Shown in pieces: positions 1-11,628 of a stretch of 64,000 nt of DNA. This DNA is from Billgrantia campisalis. GTDB lineage: Bacteria > Pseudomonadota > Gammaproteobacteria > Pseudomonadales > Halomonadaceae. Under the pieces are notes generated by a model. It was given only the letters and a program-made list of their open reading frames with translations. It had not been told where the DNA came from and ran no database searches. Numbering within the stretch: position 1 is the first letter of the stretch; every line of letters begins with the position of its first letter. Both the position numbers and the translations under genes were made by a program. The stretch is from NCBI RefSeq assembly GCF_022341425.1, contig NZ_JABFUC010000008.1:62001-126000 (forward strand). The letters are read 5' to 3'.

Positions 1-771
1 GAGGAAGAGCGCGAGCTGGCCTTTCGTCTGCACGACGAGGGCGACCTGGAGGCGGCGCGCCGCCTGGTGCTGTCGCATCTGCGCTTCGTCGTGCACATCG
101 CGCGCAGCTACTCCGGCTACGGGCTTCCCCAGGCCGACCTCATCCAGGAAGGCAACGTGGGCCTGATGAAGGCCGTCAAGCGCTTCGACCCGAATCAGGG
201 CGTACGCCTGGTCTCCTTCGCCGTGCACTGGATCAAGGCCGAGATCCACGAGTTCGTGCTGCGCAACTGGCGCATCGTCAAGATCGCCACCACCAAGGCC
301 CAGCGCAAGCTGTTCTTCAACCTGCGCAGCGCCAAGAAGCGCCTGGCCTGGCTCAACAACGACGAGGTCGACGCCATTGCCAAGGACCTCGACGTCAAGC
401 CGGAAGTGGTGCGCGAGATGGAGGGGCGGCTGTCGGCCCACGATGCCGGCTTCGACGCCTCGCCCGGCGACGACGAGGAGTCGGCCTACCAGGCGCCGGT
501 CCACTTCCTGGACGACGCCGAGGCGGATCCGGCCTCGCAGCTGGAGGACAGCGACTGGGAAAATGACGCCAGTCGCCGGCTGCAGACGGCGCTGGCGGCC
601 CTGGACGAGCGCTCCCGCGACATCCTGCAGCAGCGCTGGCTGGGGGAGAACAAGGCGACCCTGCATGAGCTGGCCGACGTCTACGGCGTCTCCGCCGAGC
701 GCATCCGCCAGCTCGAGAAGAACGCCATGAAGAAGATCAAGCAGCAGCTGGGCGATACCCTGGCGGCATAA
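1..771 (+). CDS. rpoH: RNA polymerase sigma-32 factor RpoH (5' end outside window)
   Basis: Heat-shock sigma factor that directs RNA polymerase to chaperone and protease genes. The reading frame is open from base 1, so the start lies upstream; 256 residues are visible against about 285 for the family, so roughly 30 N-terminal residues are missing. Sigma region 2 is clear ([20 protein letters not shown], then [19 protein letters not shown] and [13 protein letters not shown]), and the RpoH-box stretch [19 protein letters not shown] sequence ([14 protein letters not shown]) follows. Region 4 is the C-terminal helix-turn-helix with [20 protein letters not shown]. The gene faces slmA and ends at a strong shared hairpin. 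Identity is near certain. Confidence 0.96.
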   Translation, partial: EEERELAFRLHDEGDLEAARRLVLSHLRFVVHIARSYSGYGLPQADLIQEGNVGLMKAVKRFDPNQGVRLVSFAVHWIKAEIHEFVLRNWRIVKIATTKAQRKLFFNLRSAKKRLAWLNNDEVDAIAKDLDVKPEVVREMEGRLSAHDAGFDASPGDDEESAYQAPVHFLDDAEADPASQLEDSDWENDASRRLQTALAALDERSRDILQQRWLGENKATLHELADVYGVSAERIRQLEKNAMKKIKQQLGDTLAA

Positions 772-792
772 GCCAACGGTACCGCTGCACAG

Positions 793-826
793 CGACGAAG
801 CCTCGGCCACGGCCGAGGCTTCGTCG
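793..826. terminator. Bidirectional hairpin between rpoH and slmA
   Basis: A perfect 16-bp inverted repeat (793-808 with 811-826) lies between the convergent ends of rpoH and slmA and is followed by TTTC on the plus strand. The near-zero spacer means a few central pairs must open to form the loop. It probably terminates both genes. Confidence 0.75.
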
Positions 827-843
827 TTTCGGCGGCTGGACGG

Positions 844-1455
844 CTAGGCCGGCTGCGACGCCTCGCGCAGCAGCTGGGCGGAGAGCAGCGCCCACTGGTC
901 CTCCCAGTGCTCGGTGGGGCGGCGCTGGAAGTCGCTGCGCACGTACTGGCTGATGCGCCCCTCGGCGTGGGCCAGCAGCAGATTGGCCGCGGCGGAGACC
1001 GGTAAGCTGGGGCGGCGTCCCTCGCGTAGCTCGGCTTCCCGCAGGACCTGCTTGAGCTGGGTCTCCAGGCGCTCGAACAGCTGGTGGATGCGCAGCCGCA
1101 GCCGCGCCGTCTCGCCGGTGAGCACGCCGCCGTCGAGCAGCCGCGAGAGCCCCGGATTCTTCTCGGCGAAGGCAAGCAGCAGGGTGAGGATCTGGCCGCA
1201 GCGCGGCAGCGCCTCGGGGACCTCCTCGAGGATCCGGGTGATGCGCTCGAACAGCGTCTCCTCGATGAAGCCGATCAGCCCTTCGAACATCCGCGCCTTG
1301 CTGGGGAAGTGGCGATAGAGCGCCGCCTCGGAAACACCCACTTGCCGGGCCAGGGCGGCGATGGTGATGCGTTTTCCACTGTCTTCCTCCAGCATCAGGG
1401 CGAGCGCCTGCAGGATCTGCTCGCGCCGGCTGGGTGGGGGAGTTGCCTGCGTCAT
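844..1455 (-). CDS. slmA: Nucleoid occlusion factor SlmA (TetR family)
   Basis: DNA-binding protein that blocks FtsZ ring formation over unsegregated nucleoid. 203 residues, close to the E. coli length. The N-terminal TetR helix-turn-helix is typical ([20 protein letters not shown], residues about 30-50), and the C-terminal half keeps SlmA-specific stretches such as [10 protein letters not shown] and [17 protein letters not shown]. The ATG at 1455 starts [11 protein letters not shown], matching the basic N-terminus of SlmA; upstream the same frame runs into argB and is ignored. The Shine-Dalgarno is weak. It lies downstream of argB in the coaBC-dut-algC-argB run, as slmA lies near dut in enterobacteria. 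Confidence 0.93.
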   Translation of the reverse strand: MTQATPPPSRREQILQALALMLEEDSGKRITIAALARQVGVSEAALYRHFPSKARMFEGLIGFIEETLFERITRILEEVPEALPRCGQILTLLLAFAEKNPGLSRLLDGGVLTGETARLRLRIHQLFERLETQLKQVLREAELREGRRPSLPVSAAANLLLAHAEGRISQYVRSDFQRRPTEHWEDQWALLSAQLLREASQPA

Positions 1456-1526
1456 GTTGGTCGGTTCTTTTTGGTTATCGAATGGCGATGGTGGCTTTCC
1501 CTGCGCCGATACTCGACGCAGGGAGG

Positions 1527-3874
<2,348 letters not shown>

Positions 3875-3897
3875 GGAGTGTCCTTTCCTGAGAGGCG

Positions 3898-4395
3898 TCA
3901 GTGGCGGCCGGAACTGCCGAAGCCGCCGGTGCCACGCTGGCCGCTGCCGCGAAGGCTGGCGTCGAAGTCGTCGACCAGCTCGAGCTCGGCCTGCACCACC
4001 GGCACCAGCACGTACTGGGCCAGGCGCTCGAAGGGCTCCAGTACGAAGGGGGCGCTGCCGCGGTTCCAGGTGGAGATCATCAGCTCGCCCTGGTAGTCGG
4101 AGTCGATCAGGCCCACCAGGTTGCCGAGCACGATGCCGTGCTTGTGGCCGAGCCCCGAGCGGGGCAGGATCATGCCGGCAAGCCCCGGGTCGGCGATATG
4201 GATGGCAAGCCCGGTGCGCACCAGCTCGCACTGGCCGGGGGCCAGGGTCAGGGGCGCATCGAGCAGGGCGCGTAGGTCCATGCCGGCGGAGCCGTCGGTG
4301 GCGTAGCGGGGCAGGTAGTCGCGCAGGCGCTCATCGAGCAGCTTGACGGCGAGCCGCGGCCGGCTGGGGGGAGAGGGGCGAGTCGTGTCGGTCAT
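3898..4395 (-). CDS. dut: Deoxyuridine 5'-triphosphate nucleotidohydrolase (dUTPase)
   Basis: Hydrolyses dUTP to dUMP, keeping uracil out of DNA and feeding dTMP synthesis. 165 residues, slightly longer than E. coli Dut because of a short Pro/Ser/Arg-rich N-terminus. All five trimeric-dUTPase motifs can be read: [39 protein letters not shown] and the C-terminal [11 protein letters not shown] arm. It lies between coaBC and algC on the minus strand, in the conserved coaBC-dut order. Confidence 0.95.
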   Translation of the reverse strand: MTDTTRPSPPSRPRLAVKLLDERLRDYLPRYATDGSAGMDLRALLDAPLTLAPGQCELVRTGLAIHIADPGLAGMILPRSGLGHKHGIVLGNLVGLIDSDYQGELMISTWNRGSAPFVLEPFERLAQYVLVPVVQAELELVDDFDASLRGSGQRGTGGFGSSGRH

Positions 4396-4429
4396 CGGGG
4401 CTTCCGTAGCGTCGAAGTCAGTCTAGGGA

Positions 4430-5746
4430 TCAGTGGGCCGGGCGCTCGGGCAGGCAGCTGAGTGCCCGCTCGATGACGGCCCTGGCCAGCCGTGCCTTGG
4501 GCTGGGGGGGCAGCGCCTCGCCGCCTTCGCCCTCGCCGTCGCGCCACATCAGCAGGGCGGCGTTGTCGTCGGCGCCGAAGCCGAGCCCCGCCTGGGAGAC
4601 GTCGTTGGCGACGATCATGTCGAGGCCCTTGCGGGTCAGCTTGTCCCGGGCGTAGCGCTCCAGGTCGCGGGTCTCGGCGGCGAACCCCACCACCAGGGGG
4701 CGGCGGGTCGCGGCGTCGCGGCGGGCGGCGACGCCGGCAATGATATCGGGATTCTTGACCAGCTTCAGGGTCAGGCCATCCTCGCCCTCGGTCTTCTTGA
4801 TCTTGTGCTCGGCCAGGGTCTGTGCCCGGTAGTCGGCCACCGCCGCGCAGCCGATGAAGATGTCGCACTGCTCGACGAGCCGCTGGGCGGCCTCGTGCAT
4901 CTGCTGGGCGGTCTCCACCTCGAGGCGCTCGACCCCGGCGGGGGGCGCCAGGGACACCGGGCCGCTGATCAGGGTGACCCGGGCCCCCAGGGCGACGGCG
5001 GCCTCGGCCAGGGCGTAGCCCATCTTGCCGGAGCTGTGGTTGGAGAGGTAGCGCACCGGGTCCAGCGGCTCGCGGGTCGGGCCGGCGGTGATCACCAGAT
5101 GCAGGCCCCGGGCCGGGGCGTCGCCGGCGGCTTCGACAGGCGTCACGGCGGGCGTCACGGCGGGCGTGGGCGCGGGGGAGGCAGGGAGCGCGGCGAGGAT
5201 CGCCTCGGGCTCGAGCATGCGCCCCGGGCCGACGTCGCCGCAGGCCTGGTCGCCGCTGTCCGGACCAAGCAGACGCCAGCCATCGTCGACCAGCTGGCGA
5301 GCATTGCGCTGGGTGGCCACATGGCGCCACATGGCCTGGTTCATGGCCGGGGCCATGACCTTCTCGGCATCGCTTGCCAGGCACAGGGTGGTCAGCAGGT
5401 CGTCCGCCATGCCGGCGGCCAGGCGCGCCATCAGGTCGGCGGTGCCCGGTGCGATCAGGATCAGGTCGGCCCAGCGGGCCAGCTCGATATGGCCCATGCC
5501 GGCCTCGGCTTCGGGGTCGAGCAGCGAGGTGCGCACCGGCTCGCCGGAGAGCGCCTGCAGCGTCAGCGGCGTAATGAAGGCCTGGGCGCCCTCGGTCATG
5601 ACCACCCGTACCTCGCCACCCGCCTGCTTGAGCAGGCGCGCCAGCTGGGCGCTCTTGTAGGCGGCGATGCCGGCACTGATGCCGAGCAGTATGTGACGGC
5701 CGGCGATCCGGCGGCCGGCGATCTGGCGACCCGACGGCGTAGACAT
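4430..5746 (-). CDS. coaBC: Bifunctional phosphopantothenoylcysteine decarboxylase / synthetase
   Basis: Two consecutive steps of coenzyme A synthesis: CTP-dependent joining of 4'-phosphopantothenate with cysteine (CoaB) and FMN-dependent decarboxylation (CoaC). 438 residues. The N-terminal flavoprotein half has GISAGIAAYKSAQL and the active-site PAMNQAMW stretch. The C-terminal CoaB half begins with ITAGPTREPLDPVRYLSNHS and has IGCAAVADYR and KIKKTEG. The linker between the halves carries repeated TPAV units (TPAVTPAVTPVEAAGD), about 15-20 residues longer than in E. coli Dfp. The ATG at 5746 was chosen; upstream codons in frame are not family-like. It diverges from radC. Confidence 0.95.
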   Translation of the reverse strand: MSTPSGRQIAGRRIAGRHILLGISAGIAAYKSAQLARLLKQAGGEVRVVMTEGAQAFITPLTLQALSGEPVRTSLLDPEAEAGMGHIELARWADLILIAPGTADLMARLAAGMADDLLTTLCLASDAEKVMAPAMNQAMWRHVATQRNARQLVDDGWRLLGPDSGDQACGDVGPGRMLEPEAILAALPASPAPTPAVTPAVTPVEAAGDAPARGLHLVITAGPTREPLDPVRYLSNHSSGKMGYALAEAAVALGARVTLISGPVSLAPPAGVERLEVETAQQMHEAAQRLVEQCDIFIGCAAVADYRAQTLAEHKIKKTEGEDGLTLKLVKNPDIIAGVAARRDAATRRPLVVGFAAETRDLERYARDKLTRKGLDMIVANDVSQAGLGFGADDNAALLMWRDGEGEGGEALPPQPKARLARAVIERALSCLPERPAH

Positions 5747-5917
5747 GGCTGATTCCCGCGGTGAAATCCGACCGCCTACCTTACCATTGCCGGGGGGGCT
5801 GCGCAGCCGCGGCAATCCGCCTCCGGTTGGCTACACTGGTAGCCAGCGCCGCCCCGCCATGGTCGGGCGGGCCTCGGCTGGCGGGGTATTGGAGAGGAAT
5901 TCAAGGAGGAGACAGGG

Positions 5918-6592
5918 ATGTCGATTCGTGACTGGCCCGAGGGCGAGCGCCCCCGGGAGAAGCTGCTGGCGCTGGGCGCCGAGGCGCTGTCCGACGCCGA
6001 GCTGTTGGCGATCTTCCTGCGCGTGGGGGTCCAGGGGCGCTCGGCGGTGGACCTGGCCCGGGACCTGCTCACGGCGTTCGGCGGGCTGCGCCCGCTGCTC
6101 GAGGCCGAGCGGGAGCGCTTCTGTGCCGAGCGCGGCCTGGGCACGGCCAAGTTCGTCCAGCTGCAGGCGACCCTGGAGCTCTCGCGGCGCCACCTGGCCA
6201 GCCAGCTGGCCCGCGGCAACGCCCTGACATCGCCGACGCTGGTGCGGGCCTATCTCGCCTCGCAGCTGCGCCATCTTGGGCACGAAGAGTTCGCCGCGCT
6301 GTTTCTCGACAGCCAGCACCGGGTGATCCGCTTCGAGTCGCTGTTCCGCGGCACCCTGGACAGCGCCTCGGTCTACCCGCGGGAGGTGGCCAAGCGCGCC
6401 CTCGAGATCGGGGCCGGGGCGATCATCTTCGCCCATAACCACCCCTCCGGCGTGGCCGAGCCCTCAGACGCCGACCGGCGCATCACCGAGCGCCTGCGCG
6501 AGGCCCTGGGGCTGTTCGAGATCCGCGTGCTGGACCACTTCGTGGTGGGCGATGGGGAGGTGGTGTCTTTCGCCGAACGGGGCTGGCTATGA
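5918..6592 (+). CDS. radC: RadC family JAB/MPN-domain protein
   Basis: 224 residues. The N-terminal helix-hairpin-helix region includes [14 protein letters not shown]; the C-terminal JAB1/MPN metalloprotease-like domain keeps the metal signature HNHPSG...SDAD (His 173 and 175, Asp about 184). The historical DNA-repair role is disputed and the biochemical function of RadC is not settled. An ideal Shine-Dalgarno (AAGGAGGA, 5903-5910) stands 7 bases before the ATG. The order radC-rpmB-rpmG-mutM is conserved in gammaproteobacteria. A structured repeat begins 12 bases after the stop codon. Confidence 0.94.
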   Translation: MSIRDWPEGERPREKLLALGAEALSDAELLAIFLRVGVQGRSAVDLARDLLTAFGGLRPLLEAERERFCAERGLGTAKFVQLQATLELSRRHLASQLARGNALTSPTLVRAYLASQLRHLGHEEFAALFLDSQHRVIRFESLFRGTLDSASVYPREVAKRALEIGAGAIIFAHNHPSGVAEPSDADRRITERLREALGLFEIRVLDHFVVGDGEVVSFAERGWL

Positions 6593-6604
6593 TTGGGTGA
6601 TGAG

Positions 6605-6720
6605 GAACCGGCTGCGCTCGGCCATACTGCGTTGAACCTCGCTTCGCAATGCTCATTTTGCGGGCTAAACTCCGCGTGCTCAGCGAGGTTCGCCTTGTCT
6701 GGCCTTCGCTCGCGCGGTTC
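6605..6720 (+). repeat. 3'-UTR palindromic element, family 1, copy 1 (after radC)
   Basis: First of four related elements. The outer stem pairs GAACCG (6605-6610) with CGGTTC (6715-6720). The inner stem pairs GAACCTCGCT (6634-6643) with AGCGAGGTTC (6682-6691). Conserved blocks are CTGCGCTCG and ATACTGCGTT on the 5' side, TGCTCATTT...TAAACTCCGC in the middle, and GCCTTGTCT and CTTCGCTCG on the 3' side. In this copy the palindromic core is altered (TTTTGCGGGCTAAA). It begins 12 bases after the radC stop and ends just before the rpmB promoter. Confidence 0.8.
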
Positions 6721-6739
6721 GCGCATTGGGTAGTTGATG

Positions 6740-6768
6740 TTGCCAGTTGCGTGGCGCTCTGGTATAAA
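6740..6768 (+). promoter_or_regulatory. Sigma-70 promoter of rpmB-rpmG
   Basis: TTGCCA (6740-6745) and TATAAA (6763-6768) are separated by 17 bases, a near-consensus sigma-70 promoter. It lies about 110 bases upstream of rpmB and after the palindromic element, so ribosomal protein expression is probably separate from radC. Confidence 0.7.
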
Positions 6769-6876
6769 GTGCAGCCTTTGAATTCCCTGGGGTTAACTTT
6801 CGCGGGATCTCCCGGTTTGCCCGACAGGTTTTGAACACTCAGGTACTGACACCTGGCCAAGCGGTTGGAGGCTCCA

Positions 6877-7113
6877 ATGTCCAAAGTATGTCAGGTTACC
6901 GGCAAGCGCCCGGTGACTGGTAACAACGTTTCACACTCCCAGCGCAAGACTCGCCGGCGTTTCCTGCCGAATCTGCACAGCCACCGCTTCTGGGTGGAGT
7001 CAGAGGGTCGCTTCGTCAAGCTGCGCGTCTCCTCCAAGGGCATGCGCATCATCGACAAGAAGGGCATCGACGCGGTGCTCAGCGACCTGCGTAAGCGCGG
7101 CGAAGCCGTCTAA
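6877..7113 (+). CDS. rpmB: 50S ribosomal protein L28
   Basis: Large-subunit ribosomal protein, 78 residues, the normal length. It begins [12 protein letters not shown] and has the family motif [19 protein letters not shown] and the C-terminal [13 protein letters not shown]. The in-frame ATG at 6865 would add four residues (MEAP); the ATG at 6877 was chosen because it follows GGAG (6867-6870) at normal spacing and matches the family start. It forms a two-gene unit with rpmG, 27 bases downstream. Confidence 0.97.
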   Translation: MSKVCQVTGKRPVTGNNVSHSQRKTRRRFLPNLHSHRFWVESEGRFVKLRVSSKGMRIIDKKGIDAVLSDLRKRGEAV

Positions 7114-7140
7114 GCGAATCACTCCAGGGAGACAGCAGTC

Positions 7141-7296
7141 ATGCGTGACAAGATCAAGTTGGTGTCCAGCGCCGGTACCGGCCACTTCTACACCACCGAC
7201 AAGAACAAGCGGAACACTCCGGACAAGCTCGAGTTCAAGAAGTACGATCCGGTGGTCCGCCAGCATGTGATGTACAAGGAAGCCAAGATCAAGTAA
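7141..7296 (+). CDS. rpmG: 50S ribosomal protein L33
   Basis: 51-residue large-subunit protein, beginning [19 protein letters not shown] and ending [14 protein letters not shown]. It is the cysteine-free form (no CxxC pairs), so it does not bind zinc. AGGGAG about 9 bases upstream serves as Shine-Dalgarno. Co-transcription with rpmB is likely, as in other gammaproteobacteria. Confidence 0.96.
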   Translation: MRDKIKLVSSAGTGHFYTTDKNKRNTPDKLEFKKYDPVVRQHVMYKEAKIK

Positions 7297-7336
7297 GCCT
7301 TGATCGCTTCCACCGCAGGTCGTACCAGCCTGTCCA

Positions 7337-7366
7337 CCTGAACCCGGCCCCGAGGTCGGGTTCAGG
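7337..7366 (+). terminator. Hairpin after rpmG
   Basis: A 10-bp perfect inverted repeat (7337-7346 with 7357-7366) has a 10-base loop and lies 40 bases after the rpmG stop. There is no U-tract, so termination may be partial and allow read-through into mutM. Confidence 0.5.
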
Positions 7367-7405
7367 CGTATCTGAGCCCCGCTCGCCCACCCGTTGAGCG
7401 CCGCC

Positions 7406-8236
7406 ATGCCCGAACTGCCCGAAGTCGAGACCACCCGCCGCGGTATCGCCCCCCACGTGGAGGGGCGCGAGATCGTCGAGGTGGTGGTGCGCCAGCCGCG
7501 GCTGCGCCTGCCGGTGCCCGACAACCTCGTGGATCGGCTGGTGGGCGCTCGCATCGGCCGCCTGGAGCGGCGGGCCAAGTACCTGCTGATGCCGGTGGCC
7601 GAGGGGAGCGTCGATTCGCTGGCGCTGATCTGGCATCTGGGCATGTCCGGTAGCCTGCGCATCGCCCGGCTGGGAGAGCTGCCCAGAAAGCACGACCATC
7701 TCGACCTGGTGCTCGATGACGGCGCCCTGCTGCGCTATCACGACCCGCGCCGCTTCGGCTTCGTCGACTGGCTGGCGGGGAGCCGGGAGCAGGACCCGCG
7801 CCTGGCGCGGTTGGGACCGGAGCCGCTCTCCGAGGCCTTCGATGGCAAGCGCCTCTATACGCTGTCACGCGGGCGTCGCCTCGGCGTGAAACCCTTCCTG
7901 ATGGACAACGCCGTGGTGGTGGGGGTGGGCAACATCTATGCCGCCGAGGCGCTGTTTCTGGCCGGGATCGACCCGCGCCGTGCCGCCGGGCGCATCAGCC
8001 GCGCGCGCTACGACCGCCTGGCCGCGGCCGCCAAGGAGGTGCTGGCCGCCGCCATCCGCCAGGGGGGCACCACCCTGCGCGACTTCGTCGGCGGCACCGG
8101 CGAGCCCGGCTACTTCAAGCAGCGGCTCAACGTCTACGGCCGCGACGGGGAGCCCTGCCGCCGCTGTGGCGCCGAGCTGCGCCGGGTGATCCTGGGGCAG
8201 CGGGCCAGCGTCTTCTGCGCCAGCTGCCAGCACTGA
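7406..8236 (+). CDS. mutM: Formamidopyrimidine-DNA glycosylase
   Basis: Base-excision repair enzyme that removes 8-oxoguanine and formamidopyrimidines and cuts the abasic site. 276 residues. The start at 7406 gives MPELPEVET, so that Pro2 (Schiff-base nucleophile after Met removal) and Glu3 are in place; the in-frame ATG at 7394 would block the Pro2 amine and is rejected. The helix-two-turn-helix region has [19 protein letters not shown], and the C-terminal zinc finger is CRRCGAEL...FCASCQ. It is last in the radC-rpmB-rpmG-mutM cluster. Confidence 0.96.
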   Translation: MPELPEVETTRRGIAPHVEGREIVEVVVRQPRLRLPVPDNLVDRLVGARIGRLERRAKYLLMPVAEGSVDSLALIWHLGMSGSLRIARLGELPRKHDHLDLVLDDGALLRYHDPRRFGFVDWLAGSREQDPRLARLGPEPLSEAFDGKRLYTLSRGRRLGVKPFLMDNAVVVGVGNIYAAEALFLAGIDPRRAAGRISRARYDRLAAAAKEVLAAAIRQGGTTLRDFVGGTGEPGYFKQRLNVYGRDGEPCRRCGAELRRVILGQRASVFCASCQH

Positions 8237-8303
8237 TGAGTCGCCACTTCCGTTGATTTACCGGGCCGATGCGCGCATCGCCCGCCCTAGCCGAGACGAT
8301 CCT

Positions 8304-9509
8304 ATGACGACGATGCCCGTGACCCAGCGCCTGCGCCTCAAGAAGAACGCCGACCGCCGCCTCAAGGCCGGCCACCTGTGGCTCTACTCCAACGAGGTCG
8401 ATACCCAGGCCACGCCGCTCCAGGGCTTCGAGGCCGGGGGGCAGGCGGTGGTGGAGGCCGCCAACGGCAAGGCCATGGGGGTGGCCTACGTCAACCCGCA
8501 CTCGCTGATCTGCGCCCGGGTGGTCTCCCGCGACCCCGGGATGCGCCTCGACCGCTCGCTGCTGGTGCACCGCTTCAACCAGGCCCTGGCGCTGCGCGAG
8601 CGCCTGTACGACAAGCCCTTCTACCGGCTGGTGCACGGCGAGGGCGACCTGCTGCCCGGCTTGGTCGTCGACCGCTTCGACGACGTGCTGGTGGTTCAGC
8701 TCAACACCCTGGGCATGGAGCGCCTCGGCGAGGAAGTGATCGCCGCCCTGGACAAGGTGCTCTCGCCGCGGGTTATCGTGTTCAAGAACGACACCGCCGG
8801 GCGCCGCCAGGAGCAGCTCGAGCCTCAGGTGGCGGTGGTCAAGGGCGAACTCACCGGCCCGGTGTTGCTGGAGGAGAACGGCGTGCGTTTCGAGGTACCG
8901 GTGCTCGATGGCCAGAAGACCGGCTGGTTCTACGACCATCGCGCCAATCGCGCCTGGCTCAACGGCCTGGTGGCGGGCAAGCGGGTGCTGGACGTCTTCA
9001 GCTACGTGGGGGGCTGGGGCGTCCAGGCCGCGGCCCACGGCGCCAGCGAGGTACTCTGCGTGGATGCCAGCGCCCAGGCCCTGGAGCGGGTGGCCGAGAA
9101 CGCCGCCCTCAACGGCCTGCACGAGCAGGTGGCGGTGGGCGAGGGCGATGCCTTCGAGGCCCTGGCGGCCCTCAAGGCGGACGGCGAGCAGTTCGACGTG
9201 GTGATCCTCGACCCGCCGGCATTCATCCGCAAACGCAAGGACATCCCCAACGGCGAGCGTGCCTATGCCAGGCTCAACCGCGAGGCGATGCGCCTGCTGG
9301 GCCGGGATGGGCTGCTGCTCTCCGCCTCCTGCTCCATGCACCTGGCGCCGGAGCGGCTGGTGGAGGTAGTGCGTGGTGCCGTGCGTCATCAGGACCGGCA
9401 CGGCCAGGTGATCTATCAGGGCCACCAGGCGGCGGATCATCCGGTGCACCCGGCGATCCCCGAGACCGCCTACCTGAAGGCGCTGGGCGTGCGTGTCTTC
9501 CGGGATTGA
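8304..9509 (+). CDS. rlmI: RlmI-type class I SAM-dependent rRNA methyltransferase
   Basis: 401 residues, close to E. coli RlmI (23S rRNA m5C1962 methyltransferase, 396 residues). The N-terminal PUA-like domain has RRLKAGHLWLYSNEV; a linker domain includes LLPGLVVDRF; the C-terminal Rossmann methyltransferase has GQKTGWFYDHRANR, VLDVFSYVGGWGVQAAAHGA (SAM site), the catalytic motif DPPAF and the cysteine motif SASCSMHL. The ATG at 8304 was chosen over an upstream TTG. The substrate is inferred from the family; a close paralogue acting on another rRNA base cannot be excluded. Confidence 0.85.
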   Translation: MTTMPVTQRLRLKKNADRRLKAGHLWLYSNEVDTQATPLQGFEAGGQAVVEAANGKAMGVAYVNPHSLICARVVSRDPGMRLDRSLLVHRFNQALALRERLYDKPFYRLVHGEGDLLPGLVVDRFDDVLVVQLNTLGMERLGEEVIAALDKVLSPRVIVFKNDTAGRRQEQLEPQVAVVKGELTGPVLLEENGVRFEVPVLDGQKTGWFYDHRANRAWLNGLVAGKRVLDVFSYVGGWGVQAAAHGASEVLCVDASAQALERVAENAALNGLHEQVAVGEGDAFEALAALKADGEQFDVVILDPPAFIRKRKDIPNGERAYARLNREAMRLLGRDGLLLSASCSMHLAPERLVEVVRGAVRHQDRHGQVIYQGHQAADHPVHPAIPETAYLKALGVRVFRD

Positions 9510-9514
9510 CCCCT

Positions 9515-9832
9515 ATGCCTCTCGAGTACCGGCGTGTCTTCGCCCACTCCAATGCGCTGCTGGTCAGCCATGTGCACAACGTGCTGACGGCGGCCGGTAT
9601 CCCCGCCGAGCTGCGCAACATGACGCTCGGTGGCGGTGCCGGTGAGCTGCCGCTGGGCGAGTGCGAGCCCGAGGTGTGGGTGGCCCCCCACAATCGCGAG
9701 CGGGCCGAGGCGCTGATCCAGGATGCCCTGGAAGGGGCCAGCGAGCGCCCCGAGTGGACCTGCCCGGGCTGCGGCGAGCGTCTGGAGGGCGTCTTCGATG
9801 CCTGCTGGAACTGTGGCACGCAGCGGCGGTGA
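9515..9832 (+). CDS. DUF2007 protein with C-terminal zinc ribbon
   Basis: 105 residues starting 5 bases after the preceding stop. The N-terminal 70 residues form a DUF2007-like ferredoxin-fold domain (VSHVHNVLTAAGIPAELRN, then VWVAPHNRERAEALI), annotated in databases as putative signal transducing. The C-terminus carries CPGCGE...CWNCG, two CxxC pairs that should bind zinc. No function is established. It is probably translated with the neighbouring methyltransferase and thioesterase genes. Confidence 0.75.
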   Translation: MPLEYRRVFAHSNALLVSHVHNVLTAAGIPAELRNMTLGGGAGELPLGECEPEVWVAPHNRERAEALIQDALEGASERPEWTCPGCGERLEGVFDACWNCGTQRR

Positions 9833-9876
9833 GACAGACGGGTGAGACGAGAGGTGAGACGCAAGAGGGCGCTGAG

Positions 9877-10311
9877 ATGAGCTGGGACCTGTCCGACCCC
9901 TTCGTGATCGATATCGCCGTGGACGCCTCGGCCATCGACGAGTACGGCCATGCCAACAACGCCGAGTACCTGCGCTGGGTCGAGCGGGTCAGCTGGGCCC
10001 ACTCCGAGTCCCTGGGGCTGGACCTGGCCCGCTATCGAGCGCTCGACCGGGCCATGGCCGTGCACCGCCATGAACTGGACTATCAGGCGCCGGCCTTCGA
10101 GGGCGACCGGCTGCGGCTGGCCACCTGGATCGTCGACTGCGACGGCCGCCTCACCCTCACCCGTCGCTTCCAGCTGGTGCGTCCCGCCGATGGCAGTACC
10201 CTGCTGCGGGCGCGGACCCGCTTCGCCTGCATCGAGCTCACCAGCGGTCGGCCACGGCGGCTGCCGGCAGAGTACCTGGCGATCTACGGTGAGGCCCTCG
10301 TGGCCGAGTAG
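9877..10311 (+). CDS. Hotdog-fold acyl-CoA thioesterase (YbgC/FadM-like)
   Basis: 144 residues with the 4-hydroxybenzoyl-CoA thioesterase pattern: DEYGHANNAEYLRWVE near residues 20-35, in which Asp/Asn replace the catalytic pair of this fold, followed by HRHELDYQAPAFEGDRLRL. It should hydrolyse an acyl-CoA in the cytoplasm, but the substrate cannot be read from the sequence. The ATG at 9877 is preceded by purine-rich direct repeats rather than a clean Shine-Dalgarno. Confidence 0.75.
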   Translation: MSWDLSDPFVIDIAVDASAIDEYGHANNAEYLRWVERVSWAHSESLGLDLARYRALDRAMAVHRHELDYQAPAFEGDRLRLATWIVDCDGRLTLTRRFQLVRPADGSTLLRARTRFACIELTSGRPRRLPAEYLAIYGEALVAE

Positions 10312-10356
10312 TCGATCGAAAATATTGTTGTTTTCTTCCTGGCCACTGAAATGATC

Positions 10357-10383
10357 GTCGGCTGTTAGTCGGCTTTATATAAA
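10357..10383 (+). promoter_or_regulatory. Possible regulated promoter of ald
   Basis: The AT-rich gap before ald has a -10-like TATAAA (10378-10383). Just upstream are two direct copies of GTCGGCT (10357-10363 and 10368-10374) 11 bp apart, one helical turn, as expected for a regulator binding one face of the DNA. No good -35 box is present, which fits activator dependence. The regulator is unknown. Confidence 0.35.
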
Positions 10384-10494
10384 TTATTACTGTTTTGTTC
10401 CGTGTAACCTTCGTGGATGATCTGTTTGTGCTGTAATGACGGGGCAGTACAGCGTTTTCCCCTTGTTATCAGCCCTGACATCAGCGGAGGTGCC

Positions 10495-11610
10495 ATGAAG
10501 ATTGCCGTCCCCAAGGAAATCAAGAACCATGAGTATCGCGTCGCCCTGACCCCCACCGGTGCCCGGGAACTGGTCGCCCGTGGCCATGCCGTGGCCGTTC
10601 AGGCCGGCGCCGGCGAGGGAGCCGGTTTCGCCGACGGCGACTACCAGGCTGCCGGGGCGACGCTGAATGCCGACGTTGAGGCGCTGTGGCGAGATGCCGA
10701 GCTGATCCTCAAGGTCAAGGAACCCCAGCCCGAGGAAGTGGCGCGTCTCACCAGGGGGCAGACGCTGTTCACCTACCTGCACCTGGCCGCCGAGGAGACA
10801 CTCACTCGCGGTCTGATGCAAAGCGGCGCCACCTGCATCGCCTACGAGACCATCACCGACCGCCAGGGCGGGTTGCCGCTGCTGGCGCCCATGAGCACCG
10901 TGGCCGGCCGCATGGCGGTGCAGGCCGGTGCCCACAGCCTGGAGAAGGCCCAGGGCGGCGCCGGCGTGCTGCTGCCCGGCGTGCCCGGTGTGGCACCGGC
11001 CAGGGTGGCGGTGATCGGCGGCGGCGTGGTGGGTGAGAATGCCGCGCGCATGGCGCTGGGCCTGGGCGCCGAGGTCACCGTGCTGGACAAGTCGATTCCA
11101 CGCCTCGAGGTGCTCGACGACCGCTACCAGGGCCGCATGAAGACCGTCTTCTCTACCGCCGATGCCATCGACGAGGCGGTGCGTGAGAGCGACCTGATCG
11201 TCGGCGCCGTGCTGATTCCCGGGGCCGCCGCGCCCAAGCTGATCACCCGCGCCATGCTGGCCGAGATGAAGCCCGGCAGCGTGCTGGTGGACGTGGCCAT
11301 CGACCAGGGCGGCTGCTTCGAGACCAGCAGGCCCACGACCCACGCCGAGCCGACCTACATCGTCGACGGCATCGTGCACTACTGCGTAGCCAACATGCCG
11401 GGCGCGGTGGCGCGTACCTCCACCCAGGCGCTGACCAACGCCACCATGCCCTTCGTCATCGCCCTGGCCGACAAGGGCTGGAAGCGGGCGCTGGCCGAGG
11501 ATCCGCACTTCCTGGCCGGCCTCAATGTCCACGACGGCCAGGTGGCCTACGCCGCGGTGGCCGAGGCCTTCGATCTCTCATGCGCTGATCCGGCGTCGCT
11601 GATCGGTTAA
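10495..11610 (+). CDS. ald: Alanine dehydrogenase
   Basis: NAD-dependent reversible deamination of L-alanine to pyruvate and ammonia. 371 residues, the standard length. The N-terminal substrate domain has [20 protein letters not shown], with the pyruvate-binding Lys in [10 protein letters not shown]; the NAD domain has [22 protein letters not shown] (GxGxxG-type loop, about residues 170-180). The catalytic-His region is FTYLHLAA. The start at 10495 follows a strong CGGAGG (10485-10490). The gene stands alone with its own AT-rich upstream region. Confidence 0.96.
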   Translation: MKIAVPKEIKNHEYRVALTPTGARELVARGHAVAVQAGAGEGAGFADGDYQAAGATLNADVEALWRDAELILKVKEPQPEEVARLTRGQTLFTYLHLAAEETLTRGLMQSGATCIAYETITDRQGGLPLLAPMSTVAGRMAVQAGAHSLEKAQGGAGVLLPGVPGVAPARVAVIGGGVVGENAARMALGLGAEVTVLDKSIPRLEVLDDRYQGRMKTVFSTADAIDEAVRESDLIVGAVLIPGAAAPKLITRAMLAEMKPGSVLVDVAIDQGGCFETSRPTTHAEPTYIVDGIVHYCVANMPGAVARTSTQALTNATMPFVIALADKGWKRALAEDPHFLAGLNVHDGQVAYAAVAEAFDLSCADPASLIG

Positions 11611-11628
11611 TCAGGTAAGACGGCTGAG

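Noticed and set aside
7394..7405. ATG 7394 as the mutM start
   Set aside because: It would put four residues before the catalytic Pro2, which must be N-terminal after Met removal.
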